Assembly (NCBI RefSeq): GCF_042477335.2
Contig: NC_091255.1
Span: forward strand, 26,762,501-26,826,500
Direction of reading: 5' to 3'
DNA length: 64,000 nucleotides
Source of the DNA: Ovis canadensis
Lineage: Eukaryota > Chordata > Mammalia > Artiodactyla > Bovidae
Shown here one piece after another: positions 1-10,780 of the stretch. Each line of letters begins with the position of its first letter. Within the stretch, counting starts at the first letter, position 1. The translations under genes were made by a program, and so were the position numbers. The notes under the pieces are model-generated. The model was not told where the DNA came from, searched no databases, and was given only the letters and a program-made list of their open reading frames with translations.

Positions 1-279
1 GTGGAGCCTTCTACCTGTTGACAGGCCTGCTAAGTACCACCTGCCTGGATTCCTGGAGACACCGCTCAGTCCGGCTCTCAAAGCTCCTGAGAGCAGGAGC
101 CTCCAACGGCTTGCTTGGATTGATTGGCTGCTGCACTTTGCCTATTGATTCAGCTTTCTCTTATCACCTGTAACCCATGTTGGAATTATTCCCATTCTTC
201 CTTGGAGGGCAGGGCTTGCTCCACCAGCACCATCAAGAATGGAAACTGGGAGTAGGAAGTCCCTACCTTCTGCTGTGCT

Positions 280-546
280 GTGTTTAGTCGCTCAGTCATG
301 TCCAACTCTCTGCAACCCCATGGACTGTAGCCCTCCAGGCTTCTCTGTCCATGGGGATTCTCCAGGCAAGAACACTGGAGTTGGTTGCCATACTCTCCTC
401 CAGGGGATCTTTCTAATCCAGGTTTCCTGCATTGCAGGTGGATTCTTTACTGTCTGAGCCACCAGGGAAGCCCAAGAATACTGGAGTGGGTAGCCTATCC
501 TTTCTCCAGGGGAATCTTCCCAACCCAGGTATCAAACTGGGGTCTC
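280..546 (-). mobile_element. Bov-tA SINE plus partial second copy
   Basis: The plus strand shows the reverse complement of Bov-tA: the Bov-A body (cgctcagtcatgtcc, accccatggactgtag) followed by the tRNA-Glu-derived head ending gccaccagggaagccc at 473. A second, truncated Bov-tA segment follows directly at 474-546. Either a tandem dimer or two insertions. Confidence 0.9.
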
Positions 547-1160
547 CATCACCTGAGCTAATAGGAGATACCAAAGGCTCAAGAGGAGTGGGCTAAGGCA
601 GGATCTATCAGAAAGTGTCAAGGTCCCAGTGGAGGGAGAATGAGGTAATCCTAACTCCATGGGAGGCCAAGGTAGATTATCTGTTAGGACCCAGCCTGGT
701 TTAAACAAGTTAATTGGGAAGTCCAGGGGTAAACCTGGCTTTAAGAATGGCTCATTGCTTGGGTTCAAATGGTATCACTAGAATCCAGTCATGCCCATCT
801 TCCCGTTTAGTTTCTTCTTTATTCACTTCTTTCTTCAACTGGCCCTGACCTCATGTCACAGGGTGGCTGCCAGCAGTGCTGGGGACTACATCCTTCCCAC
901 TTTCTTTCCAGAGGAGAAAAAGAAAATCAAAACTCCCAGAACTAAGCTTCCCGGTCTGGGTCACTGTCCTTCCCTGAAGGCAACCACCAGGGTCAGGAAA
1001 ATGTGATGTATGGATTCATTAAGTGTTGAGTCAGGATTCAGCCCTAGGTTTGGGGATAGAATCAATCCCACCCAAAACCACATGGCTGAAAATGGAGGCA
1101 AGAGCACTCTCAAAGGACATTCAGGCACACTGAAGTGGGAGAGGGAGGGAATGGAGGTGG
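547..1160. other. Unassigned, no gene seen
   Basis: No exon-like or RNA-like structure seen. The segment near 845-900 (cctcatgtcacag... gggactacatcc) vaguely resembles degraded mammalian repeat sequence but I cannot name a family. Confidence 0.5.
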
Positions 1161-1162
1161 GG

Positions 1163-1366
1163 AAGTAAGTAAGTAAGTGAAAGTCGCTCAGTCATGTCTG
1201 ACTCTTTGCGACCCCATGGACTATACAGTCCCTGGAATTCTCCAGGCCAGAATACTGGAGTGGGTAGTCTTTCCCTTCTCCAGGGGATTTTCCCAGCCCA
1301 GGGATCAAACCCAGGTCTCCCACACTGAAGGCAGGTTCTTTACCAGTTGAGCCACAAGGGAAGCCC
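1163..1366 (-). mobile_element. Bov-tA SINE
   Basis: Reverse-complement Bov-tA. A short (aagt)n tract at 1163-1178 is the expected simple-repeat tail of the minus-strand copy; the tRNA-derived end gccacaagggaagccc closes it at 1366. Confidence 0.92.
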
Positions 1367-2914
1367 GGATGTGGGGAGGCAACCTACAGATATTCATTCT
1401 ACTTGGAGGTTGAACTTGTGTGGTGGTAGCTGAAGACTTCAGATGATGACAGGATCTTAAAGCATGCAGGGATTAAGGGATGGGGAGGAAAGGTGCTTGA
1501 CTGACCTCCAGGAATGGGGTGTGTGGTTGGGTCAGGTTGCTTAAAGGGCCAGGAACAGGTGGGCACCTGGTTATAGTCCTCTCCTCTCCTATGTGTGCTC
1601 CAGCTTCATCTGTAGGTCCAGATCAGGTCAACAAGTTCTACATCTCAGCACCTTCCAGACTGCCCATCTGGCTACAGTTAACTCATCCAGGCCTGGGATG
1701 AGCTGGACGTCTTCCTACTCAAAGGACACATGATTCAGTCCAACAGTATGCTTATTCTTTTGGCAGCGAAACTGCTGTGTAGAACGTTCATTGCCATTCT
1801 GGACACCGCCTCCTTCAAAAGCCCTTTGCGTTTACTGCTCTTGTTATTCTCTGTAGCTCAGATGTAATTTGTCAGCCCCATGTAATGTATTTCATCTTGA
1901 GTGGAGTCTCAGGGAAAAAAATTTTGTGGCCACAGATGCATTTGAATGCTTTCTATCATCAGAGGATGAAACTAATGTCAAGCTAGTATTTTGCCCACAT
2001 GGGGCCAAATCGAAGCTCCAAGTCACAAATCAGTTTTTTTCCCTCAGGTGTCTGTTGATCCATACTCTCCCTGCTACCTTCATGGTCTTGTTGCCTTTTT
2101 TTGGTCCCTAATTATCATAGTCACCACTGTGTTTAGTCTTGGAAGCCTCCTAAATCCTTTTGGAATCAATCAGAGAGATTTCAAGGGAAGTAAATAAATA
2201 CCATGTGATTTGTTTTCCCTCATGTATTGGTTTTCTCAGCAGGGAAGGGAAAAATGTATAATTCAGATGTAAACTTTGTCTGATTAAGATCAAATGAGAT
2301 TCTCCTATTCTTTTTTTTCTTTCTGTTAACCCTTCTGCCTGCTTCTTCTCTCTGTCCCCTCCTTCCATTGTGAAAGAGTGTTTGATCCTTTGACTGAAGG
2401 GGAAGGAGAAATGTTGGGAGCTCAGAAGTGGCTGGCGGAACATGCCTGCTTCTCAACTTCCTCTGGGGTGGAAATTCATTTAAAACTTGCAGTTTCCAAA
2501 GTGGTTGCCAAAGCCACAACATGGTGAAGGGGGAGGGGCCCTTAGCATCTCCCAAGGACAGGCTGGAGCCACGCGGTGGGGGTGCAGAGTGGGCACGCCT
2601 TGCAGAGACTGTCTTTCTGAAAATGTCCCCAAGGTGTAACAGGGTGATGAGTCCAGATCCCCCGACTGCAGTCTTGTGGAGTGGGTCTCAGTTTCCACCC
2701 TGTCACTGTCTCTACTGAAACCCACAGAAGTTTCCTATTTCCTTCTTCACTAAACTCAGCCTCCTCTTCCTGATTTGTAAAAACTCTCCACAACCTGGGT
2801 GCATTCTATCAAGAATATGCCTTCATCTGTATCACCATCCAGCCTGACTGTAGGCTTTAGTGCTCTTACCTCCCAAGACGCACAGAGTTCATGTCTTTGA
2901 ATTGGAGGAGAAGA
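1367..2914. other. Unassigned unique sequence
   Basis: About 1.5 kb with no recognisable repeat, RNA gene or coding exon. A pyrimidine-rich run lies near 2,305-2,370. Open frames here are short and unconvincing. Confidence 0.5.
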
Positions 2915-3030
2915 CTTGAACTTGAGTCCTCAGTCTACTACTTACTGCTTGGTTGTCTTGGGAAAGTCGTGAAACCACTCAGAACCTCAGGTTCTCTTTA
3001 GGACATGGAACCAGTGACTATTTACTGAGT
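2915..3030 (+). mobile_element. MIR SINE relic
   Basis: Diverged MIR core: ttgagtcctcagtctactacttact... cttgggaaagtcgtgaaac... ctcagaacctcag follows the order of the MIR consensus (last-base tRNA end, core, 'tcttgggcaagt' and 'cctcagtttcc' blocks). Confidence 0.65.
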
Positions 3031-3159
3031 CCAGGAAGCTCTGCATTTATGTCCATGCATTACTATCTCTTTGGTAGCTATGCCCTAATTTTCCCCTGGA
3101 AACATCTCTGTCCCGCTTTTGGTCTGTGAACTTCTGGGCGGAGTTAGTTCTGCTCCCAG

Positions 3160-3415
3160 CATCAGGAGTAGAACCCATGATTCAACCCAAAGCTGAACAG
3201 TGTATCACAATGCCCCCTGATTGCCTTGTGGGTGGATGGTGGGCAGGTGACCTAAGCTGGTCTAACCAGAGTGAATTGCTGCACTTCTGCTGGGACACTT
3301 GCTCTTTTTGGCTGAATTTGGATGTGGTTGCAGCAGCCTGAGCTGGAGAATCAAGCCTGAAAATGAACTACCCTGAAGAGTAGAGCTGAGCTGAGCAGGG
3401 GGTGGGGGGAAAGAA
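3160..3415 (+). mobile_element. Ancient mammalian repeat, possibly LTR-derived
   Basis: The order of blocks (caggtgacctaagctggtc, accagagtgaatt, tgctgggacacttgctctttttggctg, then cagagctgag-like end) matches a common mammalian interspersed repeat that I associate with an LTR class but cannot name with confidence. Confidence 0.35.
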
Positions 3416-3479
3416 ACCTGGTCTCAGTTAGTGCTGGAGGACCGTTTCTCTATCTGCATGAGCCATCAAATGGCTTCTT

Positions 3480-3570
3480 CCTCCCCTTTTGTCTGTTCAA
3501 AGCTTTCCTGATCTTTCCTCCCCTCCTTCCTTTCTTCTTTTCTGTCCCCACTCCCTCTCTTTTAATTTGC
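3480..3570. repeat. Pyrimidine-rich low-complexity tract
   Basis: Nearly continuous C/T with few purines, next to the 3' end of an old minus-strand L1. Confidence 0.6.
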
Positions 3571-3571
3571 A

Positions 3572-4490
3572 AAGAAAATCATGGTAAAATACACATAACA
3601 TGAAATTTACCATCTTAACCATTTTTAAAGTGTACAGTTTGGGGGTGTTAAGTACATTCATGTTGTGCAACCAATCTCCAGAACTTTTTCATCTTGCAAA
3701 CCTGAAACTCCATATCCATTCAACAATTCCCCATTTCTGCATTCCGATAGCCCCTGGCAGCCACCATTCTACTTTCTGCCTTTGAGTTTGATTCCTCTAG
3801 TATACACTACCGCATATAAGTGGAGCCACACAATATTTGTCCTTTCATGTCTGGCTTGTGTGTGTGCTAAGTTGCTTCAGTTATGTCCAACTCTGTGCGA
3901 CCTTATGGACTGTAGCCTGCCAGGTTCCTCTGTCCATGAAATTCTCCAGGCTTGAGTGGGTTGCCGTTTCCTTCTGCATGGAATCTTCCTGGCCCAGGGA
4001 TTGAACCCCTGTCTCTTATGTCTCCTGCATTGGTGCTAGTGGCACTCTTTACCACTAGTGCCACCTGAGGAGCTATTTCACGGAATATAATGTCTTCAAG
4101 ATTCATCCCTGTTGTAACATGTCAGGATTTTCTTCCTTTTAAAGGCTGAATAATATTCCACTGAATAGATATACCACATTTGGTTTATCCATTCATCCAT
4201 CAGGGGACATTTCACTTGTTTCCACTTTTTAGCTATTGTGAGTAAGGCTGCTATGAACATGGGTGTACAGATATCTCTTTGAGACTCTGCTTTCTGTTCT
4301 TTGTGTGTATACCCGGAAGTGGAATTGCTGTGTCACATGGGGTTCTATATCTACTTTTTGGAAGAACTGTCATATTTTCCATGAGTTGCACCCACAAGGC
4401 ACAGGTTTCCAATTTCTCCATATCCTTGTCAAAACCCTTCCCAGCCTTTTTAGCCAGCATGAAGTTGTCTCCCCTGATCTCTGACCCCCA
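3572..4490 (-). mobile_element. Old L1 3' end, split by a SINE
   Basis: Plus strand reads the antisense of a mammalian L1M 3' region: aaaatacacataacatgaaa, catcttaaccattttt, gttgtgcaaccaatctcc, then after the SINE at 3,858-4,073 it resumes in register with aatgtcttcaagattcatcc, ctgaataatattccact, ataccacattt and ggaattgctgtgtcacatgg. Confidence 0.85.
3858..4073 (-). mobile_element. Bov-tA SINE nested in L1
   Basis: Reverse-complement Bov-tA interrupting the L1 exactly between gtctggctt and atttcacgg, which are adjacent in the uninterrupted L1. The tRNA end has diverged (gccacctgaggagc). Confidence 0.88.
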
Positions 4491-4784
4491 CGTCCCTCAT
4501 TGGTACCCACCACTGAGTGCACCAGGGGTGCCACACAACTCAGCTCAAGGTTAGATGTGAGCCTCTGTGGTTTCTAAATTTTTTAGGTCTTTCTGAGCAG
4601 AGCAAGAGCTTCCTGGAGGTGAGGTCTGTGAACCCCCATCAGGAGATGTCAGCAGGAGGCTAAGCTCCCTGGAGGTACAGAATCATTTCCTGTTTGACGT
4701 CTTTACGGGACTGTTCTTTGGAGAGATTTTGTTTTTCAAGCATCTCCGTCTGTCTGGCACACAGAGGGCAGGCAGAGCCATGAA

Positions 4785-4905
4785 AATAGCGGTGGGGTTT
4801 AGATTCCCACCCCCGAGCTGCCCTGGATAACTGTGTGACCTTGGCAAGTCACCCACGTTTTCTCAGCTTCCGTTCTTCAGCTCTAACATGAGGCTGCGTT
4901 ACCGC
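4785..4905 (+). mobile_element. MIR SINE relic
   Basis: Blocks ctgtgtgaccttggcaagtcac, then tctcagcttccg and ctctaacatgagg match the MIR core and 3' part. Confidence 0.7.
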
Positions 4906-5179
4906 CCACACAGGCCTGTGTGTTTATTGAAGTAACTGGTGCAGGGGCGTAAGGGCTCTGGGAGTTCCCTCCCATGCCTTCCCAAAACTGATAGAAGCAA
5001 GTGTCATGAAAGTGAGATACAGAGTTCCTTGAGAGTCTGATACACTCGATTTTGGAATATTTGAGGATAATTGGCATTCCTAGACAATCCCCAAATTTGT
5101 TTCAGCTGATAACACTATCTTGGAGGTGGGGGGACCCAAGCTGCTAGTAAATGACTAAATAGTTCAATCAAGTTTTATG

Positions 5180-5412
5180 TTGATGTAACCATTGATACTT
5201 TCAAATCCAACTCAAGTGCCACTGCAAATATTGCTTCCTCCAGTAAACCTTTCTTAATCCTACAGCACTTAGACGCATCTCCATGTCAGGTTGATTGGCT
5301 TATTTCCTTGATGGGACATGTCAGCTGACATCCCCTTGTGCATTGAAGCCAGCACATAGTAGATGCTTAGTAAACATTTGTTGAATGAATGACTGAATGA
5401 ATGAATAAGTTT
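5180..5412 (+). mobile_element. L2 LINE 3' end
   Basis: Blocks ctcaagtgccac, ttgcttcctccagtaaacctttctt, then catagtagatgcttagtaaa followed by a tgaatgaatg terminal repeat are typical of the L2 3' end. Confidence 0.75.
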
Positions 5413-5556
5413 CAATGCAATATAGGGAGGCTAAGGAAACAGCCTGGAAGATTGTAGCAGGAGAAATACCCAGAAGGGAACCTGGAGAGTTCATAGCAGA
5501 CTCTCTGGATAATTGAAGGGTGCCCTGATTTCTTCATTCGAATTTCAGCTCTTAAA

Positions 5557-6121
5557 AAATCACTGCAGATGGTTACTGCAGTCATGAAATTAAAAGGCAC
5601 TTGCTCCTTGTAAGAAAAACTATTACAAACCTAGAGAGCATATTAAAAAGGAGAGACATCACTTGGCTGACAAAGCTCCATCTAGTCAAAGCTATGGTTT
5701 TTCCAGTAGTCATGTACAGATGTGAGAGTTGGACCATAAAGAAGGCTGAGTGCCCAAGAATTGATGCTTTCAAATTGTGGTGCTGCAGAAGACTCTTGAG
5801 AGTCCTTTGGACAGCGAAGAGATCAAACCAGTCAATCCTAAAGGAAATCAACTCTGAATATTCATTGGAAGAATTGATGCTGAAGCTCCAATACTTTGGC
5901 CACATGATGTGAAGAGCCAACTCATTGGAAAAGACCTTGATGCTGGGAAAGACTGAGGATAGAGAAGGGGGAGACAGAGGATGAGATGCTTGGGTGGCAT
6001 TACCAACTTCCTGCACTGAGTTTGAATATACTCTGAGGGATAGTGAAGGACAGGGAAGCCTGGTGTGTTGTGGTCCATAGGTTGCAAAGAGTCAGACGCA
6101 ACTGAGTGACTGAACAATAAC
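5557..6121 (+). mobile_element. BovB (RTE) LINE 3' fragment
   Basis: 5'-truncated BovB starting at tcactgcagatggt and ending in the Bov-A-like tail cagacgcaactgagtgactg. An open stretch at 5,601-5,912 still encodes part of the region downstream of the reverse transcriptase ([36 protein letters not shown]); it then stops before the basic end. It belongs with the more diverged copies at 7.2, 40.3 and 59.9 kb rather than with the young copies at 15.8 and 63.3 kb. Non-functional. Confidence 0.9.
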
Positions 6122-6131
6122 AAAAATTACA

Positions 6132-6329
6132 CAGCATAGCCAAAAGTGAAAGTCTCTCAGTTGTGTCTGACTCTTTGCAACTCCATGGACTGTACAGTTC
6201 TGACTCCAAGCCAGAATACTGGAGTGGGTAGCGTTTCCCTTCTTCTCCTGGGAATCTTCCCAACCCAGGGATCGAACCCAGGTCTCTCGCATTGCAGGCT
6301 GATTCTTTACCAGCTTATCAGCATAGCCA
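6132..6329 (-). mobile_element. Bov-tA SINE with target duplication
   Basis: Reverse-complement Bov-tA flanked by a perfect 11-bp direct repeat, cagcatagcca, at 6132-6142 and 6319-6329. Confidence 0.92.
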
Positions 6330-6334
6330 GTGGG

Positions 6335-6425
6335 CCCCTAAACTGGAATATGGCTTCAATTCCTGACTCCTCCACCTACTAGCTGGATGACTTTAAGCAA
6401 ATTACTTGACCTCACTGGGCTGCCA
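6335..6425 (+). mobile_element. MIR SINE relic
   Basis: Blocks cctgactcctccacctactagctggatgactttaagc and aaattacttgacctcac match the MIR core. Confidence 0.65.
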
Positions 6426-6429
6426 GTGT

Positions 6430-6850
6430 GCAGCCCAGTTAGCCCTCGTTCTGGCTCTGCTCAGAGCCCCCAGCTTCCCTATCTGGCCCTTTGGGGCTGG
6501 CCTCTTCTCCAGGCCGCCTGCCGTTTACACATCTGAGAATTATGCAAGCCAGTGGAAGCACACATCCTCCAGCCCACTCACTCCTCACGCAGGGGATTAA
6601 AATCTGTCTCATCTTCCCAGTTTGGAATGCTGAGTATTTGGTCAAGGATTCAGCTCCCCTTTTTTATGAGGCTTTAAGAAAACCCAAATTAAACCCTGAT
6701 TTGTTTTTAAAGATCAGAATCCTTAATCTTGCAGCATTTGGCTCATTTTCCTTACAGGCTTAGAAGGGAACATTAAACAGATTCTGTTTCTTAGCACACT
6801 CTGCTTTTTCTCTGCTGTGTATTCGAGGGGGTGGACAAAGCTCTCGAGAT
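6430..6850. other. Unassigned unique sequence
   Basis: No repeat or gene recognised. Open frames of 60-90 codons lie on both strands with no homology that I can see. Confidence 0.45.
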
Positions 6851-6854
6851 TTCC

Positions 6855-7078
6855 TGTAGTGCTTCAGCCTGCTGGATGACCTTGGCCAAGCCTCCTTACT
6901 TCTCTGGTCTTTGGTCATCATCTGTGGAATGAGGGTGCCGAGCATCAAGGCCTGTGTACTCTTTGAGGGATTGCTTAAAACTCCTGTGTTGCAAATGGGT
7001 GCTCAGAGAGGGGAAGGGACTTACCAAAGGACACACAGCTATTTATTGGGCAGAACCAGCTCAGGGCTTCTGGTTTTG
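6855..7078. mobile_element. Two MIR relics, opposite orientation
   Basis: A plus-strand MIR piece (gatgaccttggccaagcc, ctgtggaatgagggtg) at about 6,870-6,960 is followed by a minus-strand piece (aaatgggtgctcagagagggg, aaaggacacacagctatttattgggcagaa) at about 6,990-7,075. Confidence 0.6.
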
Positions 7079-7230
7079 AGAGGAGATATCCACCCCCTAG
7101 AGACTCCATTTTCTCTAAGAAAGAAGCATGGGAGCATCAACAATTCGTGTTTAATTTTCAAGCCTCCTACTTTCCTAGGTAGAGTACATAGACTTCAGGA
7201 TGAAGTTAGTGTTTTCAGGGCTATAAAAAT

Positions 7231-7775
7231 GCAGCCATGAAATTAAAAGATGCTAGGAAGAAAAGCTATGACAAACCTAGATTGTGTATTAAAAAGCAGA
7301 GACATTACTTGGCTGACAAATAGTCCATGTGATCAAAGCTATGGTTTTTCCAGTAGTCATATATAGATGTGAGAGTTGGACCAAAAAGAAGATTGAGCAC
7401 CAAAGACCTGATGCTTTCAAATTGTTGTGCTGGAGAAGACTCTTGAGAGTCTCTTGGACAGCAAGGAGATCAAACCAGTCAATCCTAAAGGAAATCAACT
7501 CTGAATACTCATTGGAAGGACTGATGCTGAAGCGCCAATACTTTGGCCACCTGGTATGAAGAGCTGACTTATTGGAAAAGACTCTGATGCTGGTAAAAAT
7601 TGAGGGCAAAAGGAGAAGGGGACAGCAGAGGATGAGATGGTTAGATAGCATCACCAACTAACTGGATATGAATCTGAGCAACCTCTATGAGTTGGTGGAG
7701 GACTGGTAAGCCTGGTGTGCTGCAGTCCGCGGGGTCACAAAGAGTTGGACGTGACTTAATGGCTGAACAACAACA
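7231..7775 (+). mobile_element. BovB (RTE) LINE 3' fragment
   Basis: Starts at gcagccatgaaattaaaag and runs to the BovB 3' end ttggacgtgacttaatggctgaacaacaac. Frame 7,329-7,559 keeps CESWTKKKIEHQRPDAF and YSLEGLMLKRQYFGHLV, then stops. Stops and small indels make it a dead copy. Confidence 0.9.
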
Positions 7776-8105
7776 GCCAAAAAAAGGAAAATCCAGAAAT
7801 GGGGAAGTCAGGATGTGTTGACATATTCTGTGCTTCAGATGTACCAAAAGGAAAAATGTTTGATTTAAACCAAAATGATGTGAAAACTAGCAGCCAGCAG
7901 CCGTCATAATGTTTCCCTAGCTTCGGATAATTGCCCAATATAGTGACACATTTTTCCACTTTGCCTTGGACTGAAGGGTTTCTGAGATGTGGGACGAAAC
8001 CTGGAAAGTCCCAGGCAAACCAGGCTGACTCAAATGAATGGACCACCCTACTGGCTGGCTAGTAGGCTAAGAGAAAGGGCTTTAGTAGGGAGCTTGGGCT
8101 GCTCT
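7776..8105. other. Unassigned unique sequence
   Basis: No repeat, RNA or exon signal recognised between the BovB copy and the MIR that follows. Confidence 0.45.
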
Positions 8106-8109
8106 GAGT

Positions 8110-8275
8110 AATGGATCAGTCACTTCTTTGCCGTGCAGCTTTGAGAGGGCCGAGCTTGCCAACTCTCAGTGTTCTCATCTGATAGTTGGGCTTGAATGGG
8201 ATAATTAGTTTAAACTGTCCACTTCAGTAACGGGCACAGAGCAATCACCCACTGAATGTTCAGTCTCTTCCTTCA
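8110..8275 (+). mobile_element. MIR SINE relic
   Basis: Degraded MIR: cagctttgagagggccgagcttgcc, tgttctcatctgatagttgggcttg, then aacgggcacagagcaatcacccactg in the usual order. Confidence 0.5.
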
Positions 8276-8330
8276 AGGTGGGGGAAAAACTCAGTTTTTT
8301 CATTTTTGGGGGGGTGGTAATCACTGTGGG

Positions 8331-8556
8331 GAGAAGGCAATGGCACCCAACTCCAGTACTCTTGCCTGGAAAATCCCATGGGCGGAGGAGCCTGGTGGGC
8401 TGCAGTCCATGGGGTCGCTAAGAGTTGGACACGACTGAATGACTTCACTTTGACTTTTCGCTTTCATGCGTTGGAGAAGGAAATGGCAGCCCACTCCAGT
8501 GTTCTTGCCTGGAGAATCCCAGGGATGGGGGAGCCTGGTGGGCTGCCGTCTATGTG
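8331..8556 (+). mobile_element. Bov-A2 SINE (dimer)
   Basis: Two Bov-A monomers in tandem: the first runs gagaaggcaatggcacccaa to ggacacgactgaatgacttc, joined by a short linker to a second starting ggagaaggaaatggcagccc and ending near gggctgccgtctatg. No tRNA head, which is the Bov-A2 arrangement. Confidence 0.88.
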
Positions 8557-8557
8557 G

Positions 8558-8730
8558 ATTTTTCCCCCCAGCTTTATTGAGTTATAATTGACAAATAAAA
8601 TTGTAAGGTATTTAAAGTAAATCAAAACAGTTAAATGCAAATTGTGGTGATATGTAAGTACCCCTTGTGAAAGGATTCCCACCATTCATGAACATATCTA
8701 TCACCTCACATGTTTATCTTTTTTTTGTAT
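8558..8730 (-). mobile_element. L1 3' UTR fragment
   Basis: Antisense L1 3' UTR: agctttattgagttataattgac, then catatctatcacctcacatg. Confidence 0.75.
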
Positions 8731-8785
8731 AAGAAAGGTGGTGTGTTTTTTTTTGTTTTGTTTTGTTTTTGTTTTTTTTTTCCTG
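8731..8785. repeat. T/G-rich low-complexity tract
   Basis: Runs of T broken by single G, including a repeated ttttg motif. Confidence 0.7.
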
Positions 8786-8944
8786 CTTTAAATTCCCAGC
8801 CTGTAGTAAAAGAGATTACAGGTAGTGAGGGAGGATTTTATAAAATCATGCAGTATTTTCTCCAGGGTTGGGTTTTGAGTAAATCACCACGTATCCTGTT
8901 GCACTCTCGGGCAAAGCAACCATATTGTCAGTTCTTTCTCTTTT

Positions 8945-9098
8945 AAAATGTTTAGGGTCGATTCTTGGCCTTTTGGCTAAGATGAAGTGTTACATCTGTT
9001 CTTATCAGTTGTATACTTATAGCTGATTCACGTGGTCATACAGCAGACACCAAGACAACACTGTAAAGCAATTTTACTCCAATTAAAAAATGTTTAGG
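8945..9098 (+). pseudogene. U2 snRNA-L1 3' end chimeric retropseudogene
   Basis: From 8,957 to about 9,010 the sequence matches the 5' end of spliceosomal U2 snRNA, including ggccttttggctaagat (the region that contains stem I and leads into the branch-site pairing segment) and atctgttcttatcag. At about 9,011 it switches to the terminal ~75 bp of a ruminant L1 3' end (tatagctgattcacgt, cagcagacacc, caacactgtaaagcaa, tactccaatt). The whole insert 8,957-9,086 is flanked by a perfect 12-bp duplication, aaaatgtttagg, at 8,945-8,956 and 9,087-9,098, and the upstream site reads tttt/aaaa, the preferred L1 endonuclease target. U2 beyond its first ~50 nt, including the Sm site and 3' stem-loops, is absent, and there is no U2-type upstream promoter, so it is not a functional snRNA gene. 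This structure is expected when L1 reverse transcriptase jumps from L1 RNA to U2 RNA during target-primed reverse transcription. Confidence 0.9.
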
Positions 9099-9174
9099 AA
9101 AGTCATGGCTCAGCCTTGGGGTGCGAGAGGGAGCAGTGGGGTCCAGCCTTACACGCAGCTTGGCTGATGCAGGC

Positions 9175-9295
9175 AGCAGAGGATGGTTGCTGGCATGAGA
9201 TCTAGGTTAAAATTCCGGTTCTGCCCCACTTTGGCTGTCACTCGCGTTCTCTCCTGTGTCAGGTAAAGGACCATCTGTATTTGGCAAGGTTTTCA
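9175..9295 (+). mobile_element. MIR SINE relic
   Basis: Blocks ggcatgagatctaggttaaaattccggttctgccccactttggctgtcactc match the MIR tRNA-core junction. Confidence 0.6.
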
Positions 9296-9505
9296 TGTGG
9301 CCTCTGAGAGAGGGACACTTGCTACCTCCTGGGAGCGTGTGACTATTTTAGTCCTGTCAATTTGGGTTCCTGTCTTAGACAGTCAGAGGGTCTCAAGGTC
9401 TTCCCTGTGCCATTTGAGGCTGGGTTAAAACAGGAGCGTATGTGTTGGCTGGGGTGGGAAGCCAGCTCTCGTGGTGAGATGATTTCCCCTTGGATACCTG
9501 AAGAT

Positions 9506-9696
9506 AAAATCCAGACCTTTGGGGACTTCCTCGGTGGTCCAGTGACTAAGACTCTGTGCTCCCGATGCAGGAGGCCCTAGGTTTGATTCCTGGTTGGGAA
9601 ACTAGATCCCACCTGCCACCACTAAAGATCCCACATGCTGCATCTAAGACCTGGCGTAACCATATAAATAAAGATATTTTTTAAAATCCAGACTTT
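9506..9696 (+). mobile_element. CHR-type SINE with target duplication
   Basis: Cetartiodactyl tRNA-Glu SINE: gggacttcctcggtggtccagtgactaagactc, gatgcaggaggccc, ttgattcctggttgggaa, then an A-rich tail. Flanked by aaaatccagac(c/t)tt at 9506-9519 and 9683-9696. Confidence 0.9.
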
Positions 9697-9990
9697 CGAC
9701 TCCAGAGCCACAAAACAACCTGGCCGCTCTTGGCAGCTAAGTCCAGGGTTTCTGTCCATCCAAATCAGTAAAGAAAAGGTCAGAGGTGCTGAAGTCAGAG
9801 TCAGCCACCACACTGACCTTGCTGGCAGGCTGTCTCAGGATTGGTTCATATCTTAGAGCCCTTTGTCTTTACTTCCCCCCAAGCCTGCAGTTTTAAGCTG
9901 TGGATATGTCTGCAGGCTGTTGCAGGGCTAGGAATGGCCCCTCTGGCCTCTTCTCTTTCCCCACCAGCTTTGAGAGGCAGCAGTGAAAAA

Positions 9991-10205
9991 GTGAAAGTGT
10001 TAGTCAGTCGCTCAATTGTGTCCAACTCTTTGTGACCCCATGGACTGTAGCCCACCAGGCTCCTCTGTCCATGGAATTATCCAGGCAAGGATACTAGAGT
10101 GGGTAGCCATTCCTTTTTCCAGGGGATCTTCCTGACCCAGGGATCGAACCTGGGTCTCTTGCATTGCAGGCAGATTCTTTACAGTCTGAGCCACCAGGGA
10201 AGCCC
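9991..10205 (-). mobile_element. Bov-tA SINE
   Basis: Near-consensus reverse-complement Bov-tA from gtgaaagtgttagtcagtcgctc to gccaccagggaagccc. Confidence 0.93.
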
Positions 10206-10780
10206 AGTGCAGGGTAGCCAATAAATGGTTCATCAGTGGCTGTGGCTCTATTCATGTAGCCCTTCCACTACAGCTGAACACTTAGGAGGCTTCCATTATA
10301 AGTAACATTGGGATGAGCACTGCAAATGGGCCTAAGTAACCCTTTAGGAAAGTTGGCAAAGAGAGAGGTCATGCTTGATTTACAGATGAGATTTCCTGAG
10401 AAGGAAAGTTGAGCAATTTAAAACAAATTTGCAAACATTTGGAAGGAAGTCTTCCTCAAATATATCTCATCCTTCCTGCCTTAGCCAAGCATTCTGATGA
10501 GACCCTTTCTCTTGCATTGGGATCAAAATTAGAGTCCTTAGTTACCACCCTACGGTGCTATAATTGCTGGTGCCTTTGAAATTAATATGAAAGCTACTTC
10601 CAGAGTCTGGGCTGAGAAGCAAGCAAAATCTCCCATCCTCACTCAAGGTGCATTGGTGGTAACAAACCTTATGTGCTTCAACACGAGACAGAAATAAACT
10701 TCAGCCCTGGCTCAGTGTCAGCTCTCCACTGCCCCAAAACACAGACCAGAAAGGGACAGTCTGTGATGCTGGCATCTTGT
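10206..10780. other. Mostly unassigned, possible L1 relic
   Basis: The stretch at about 10,241-10,350 (ttccattataagtaacattgggatgagcac) weakly resembles an antisense L1 3' region. The rest is unrecognised. Confidence 0.35.

Noticed and set aside
8957..9010. Functional U2 snRNA gene
   Set aside because: Only the first quarter of U2 is present, Sm site and 3' loops are missing, and it is fused to L1.
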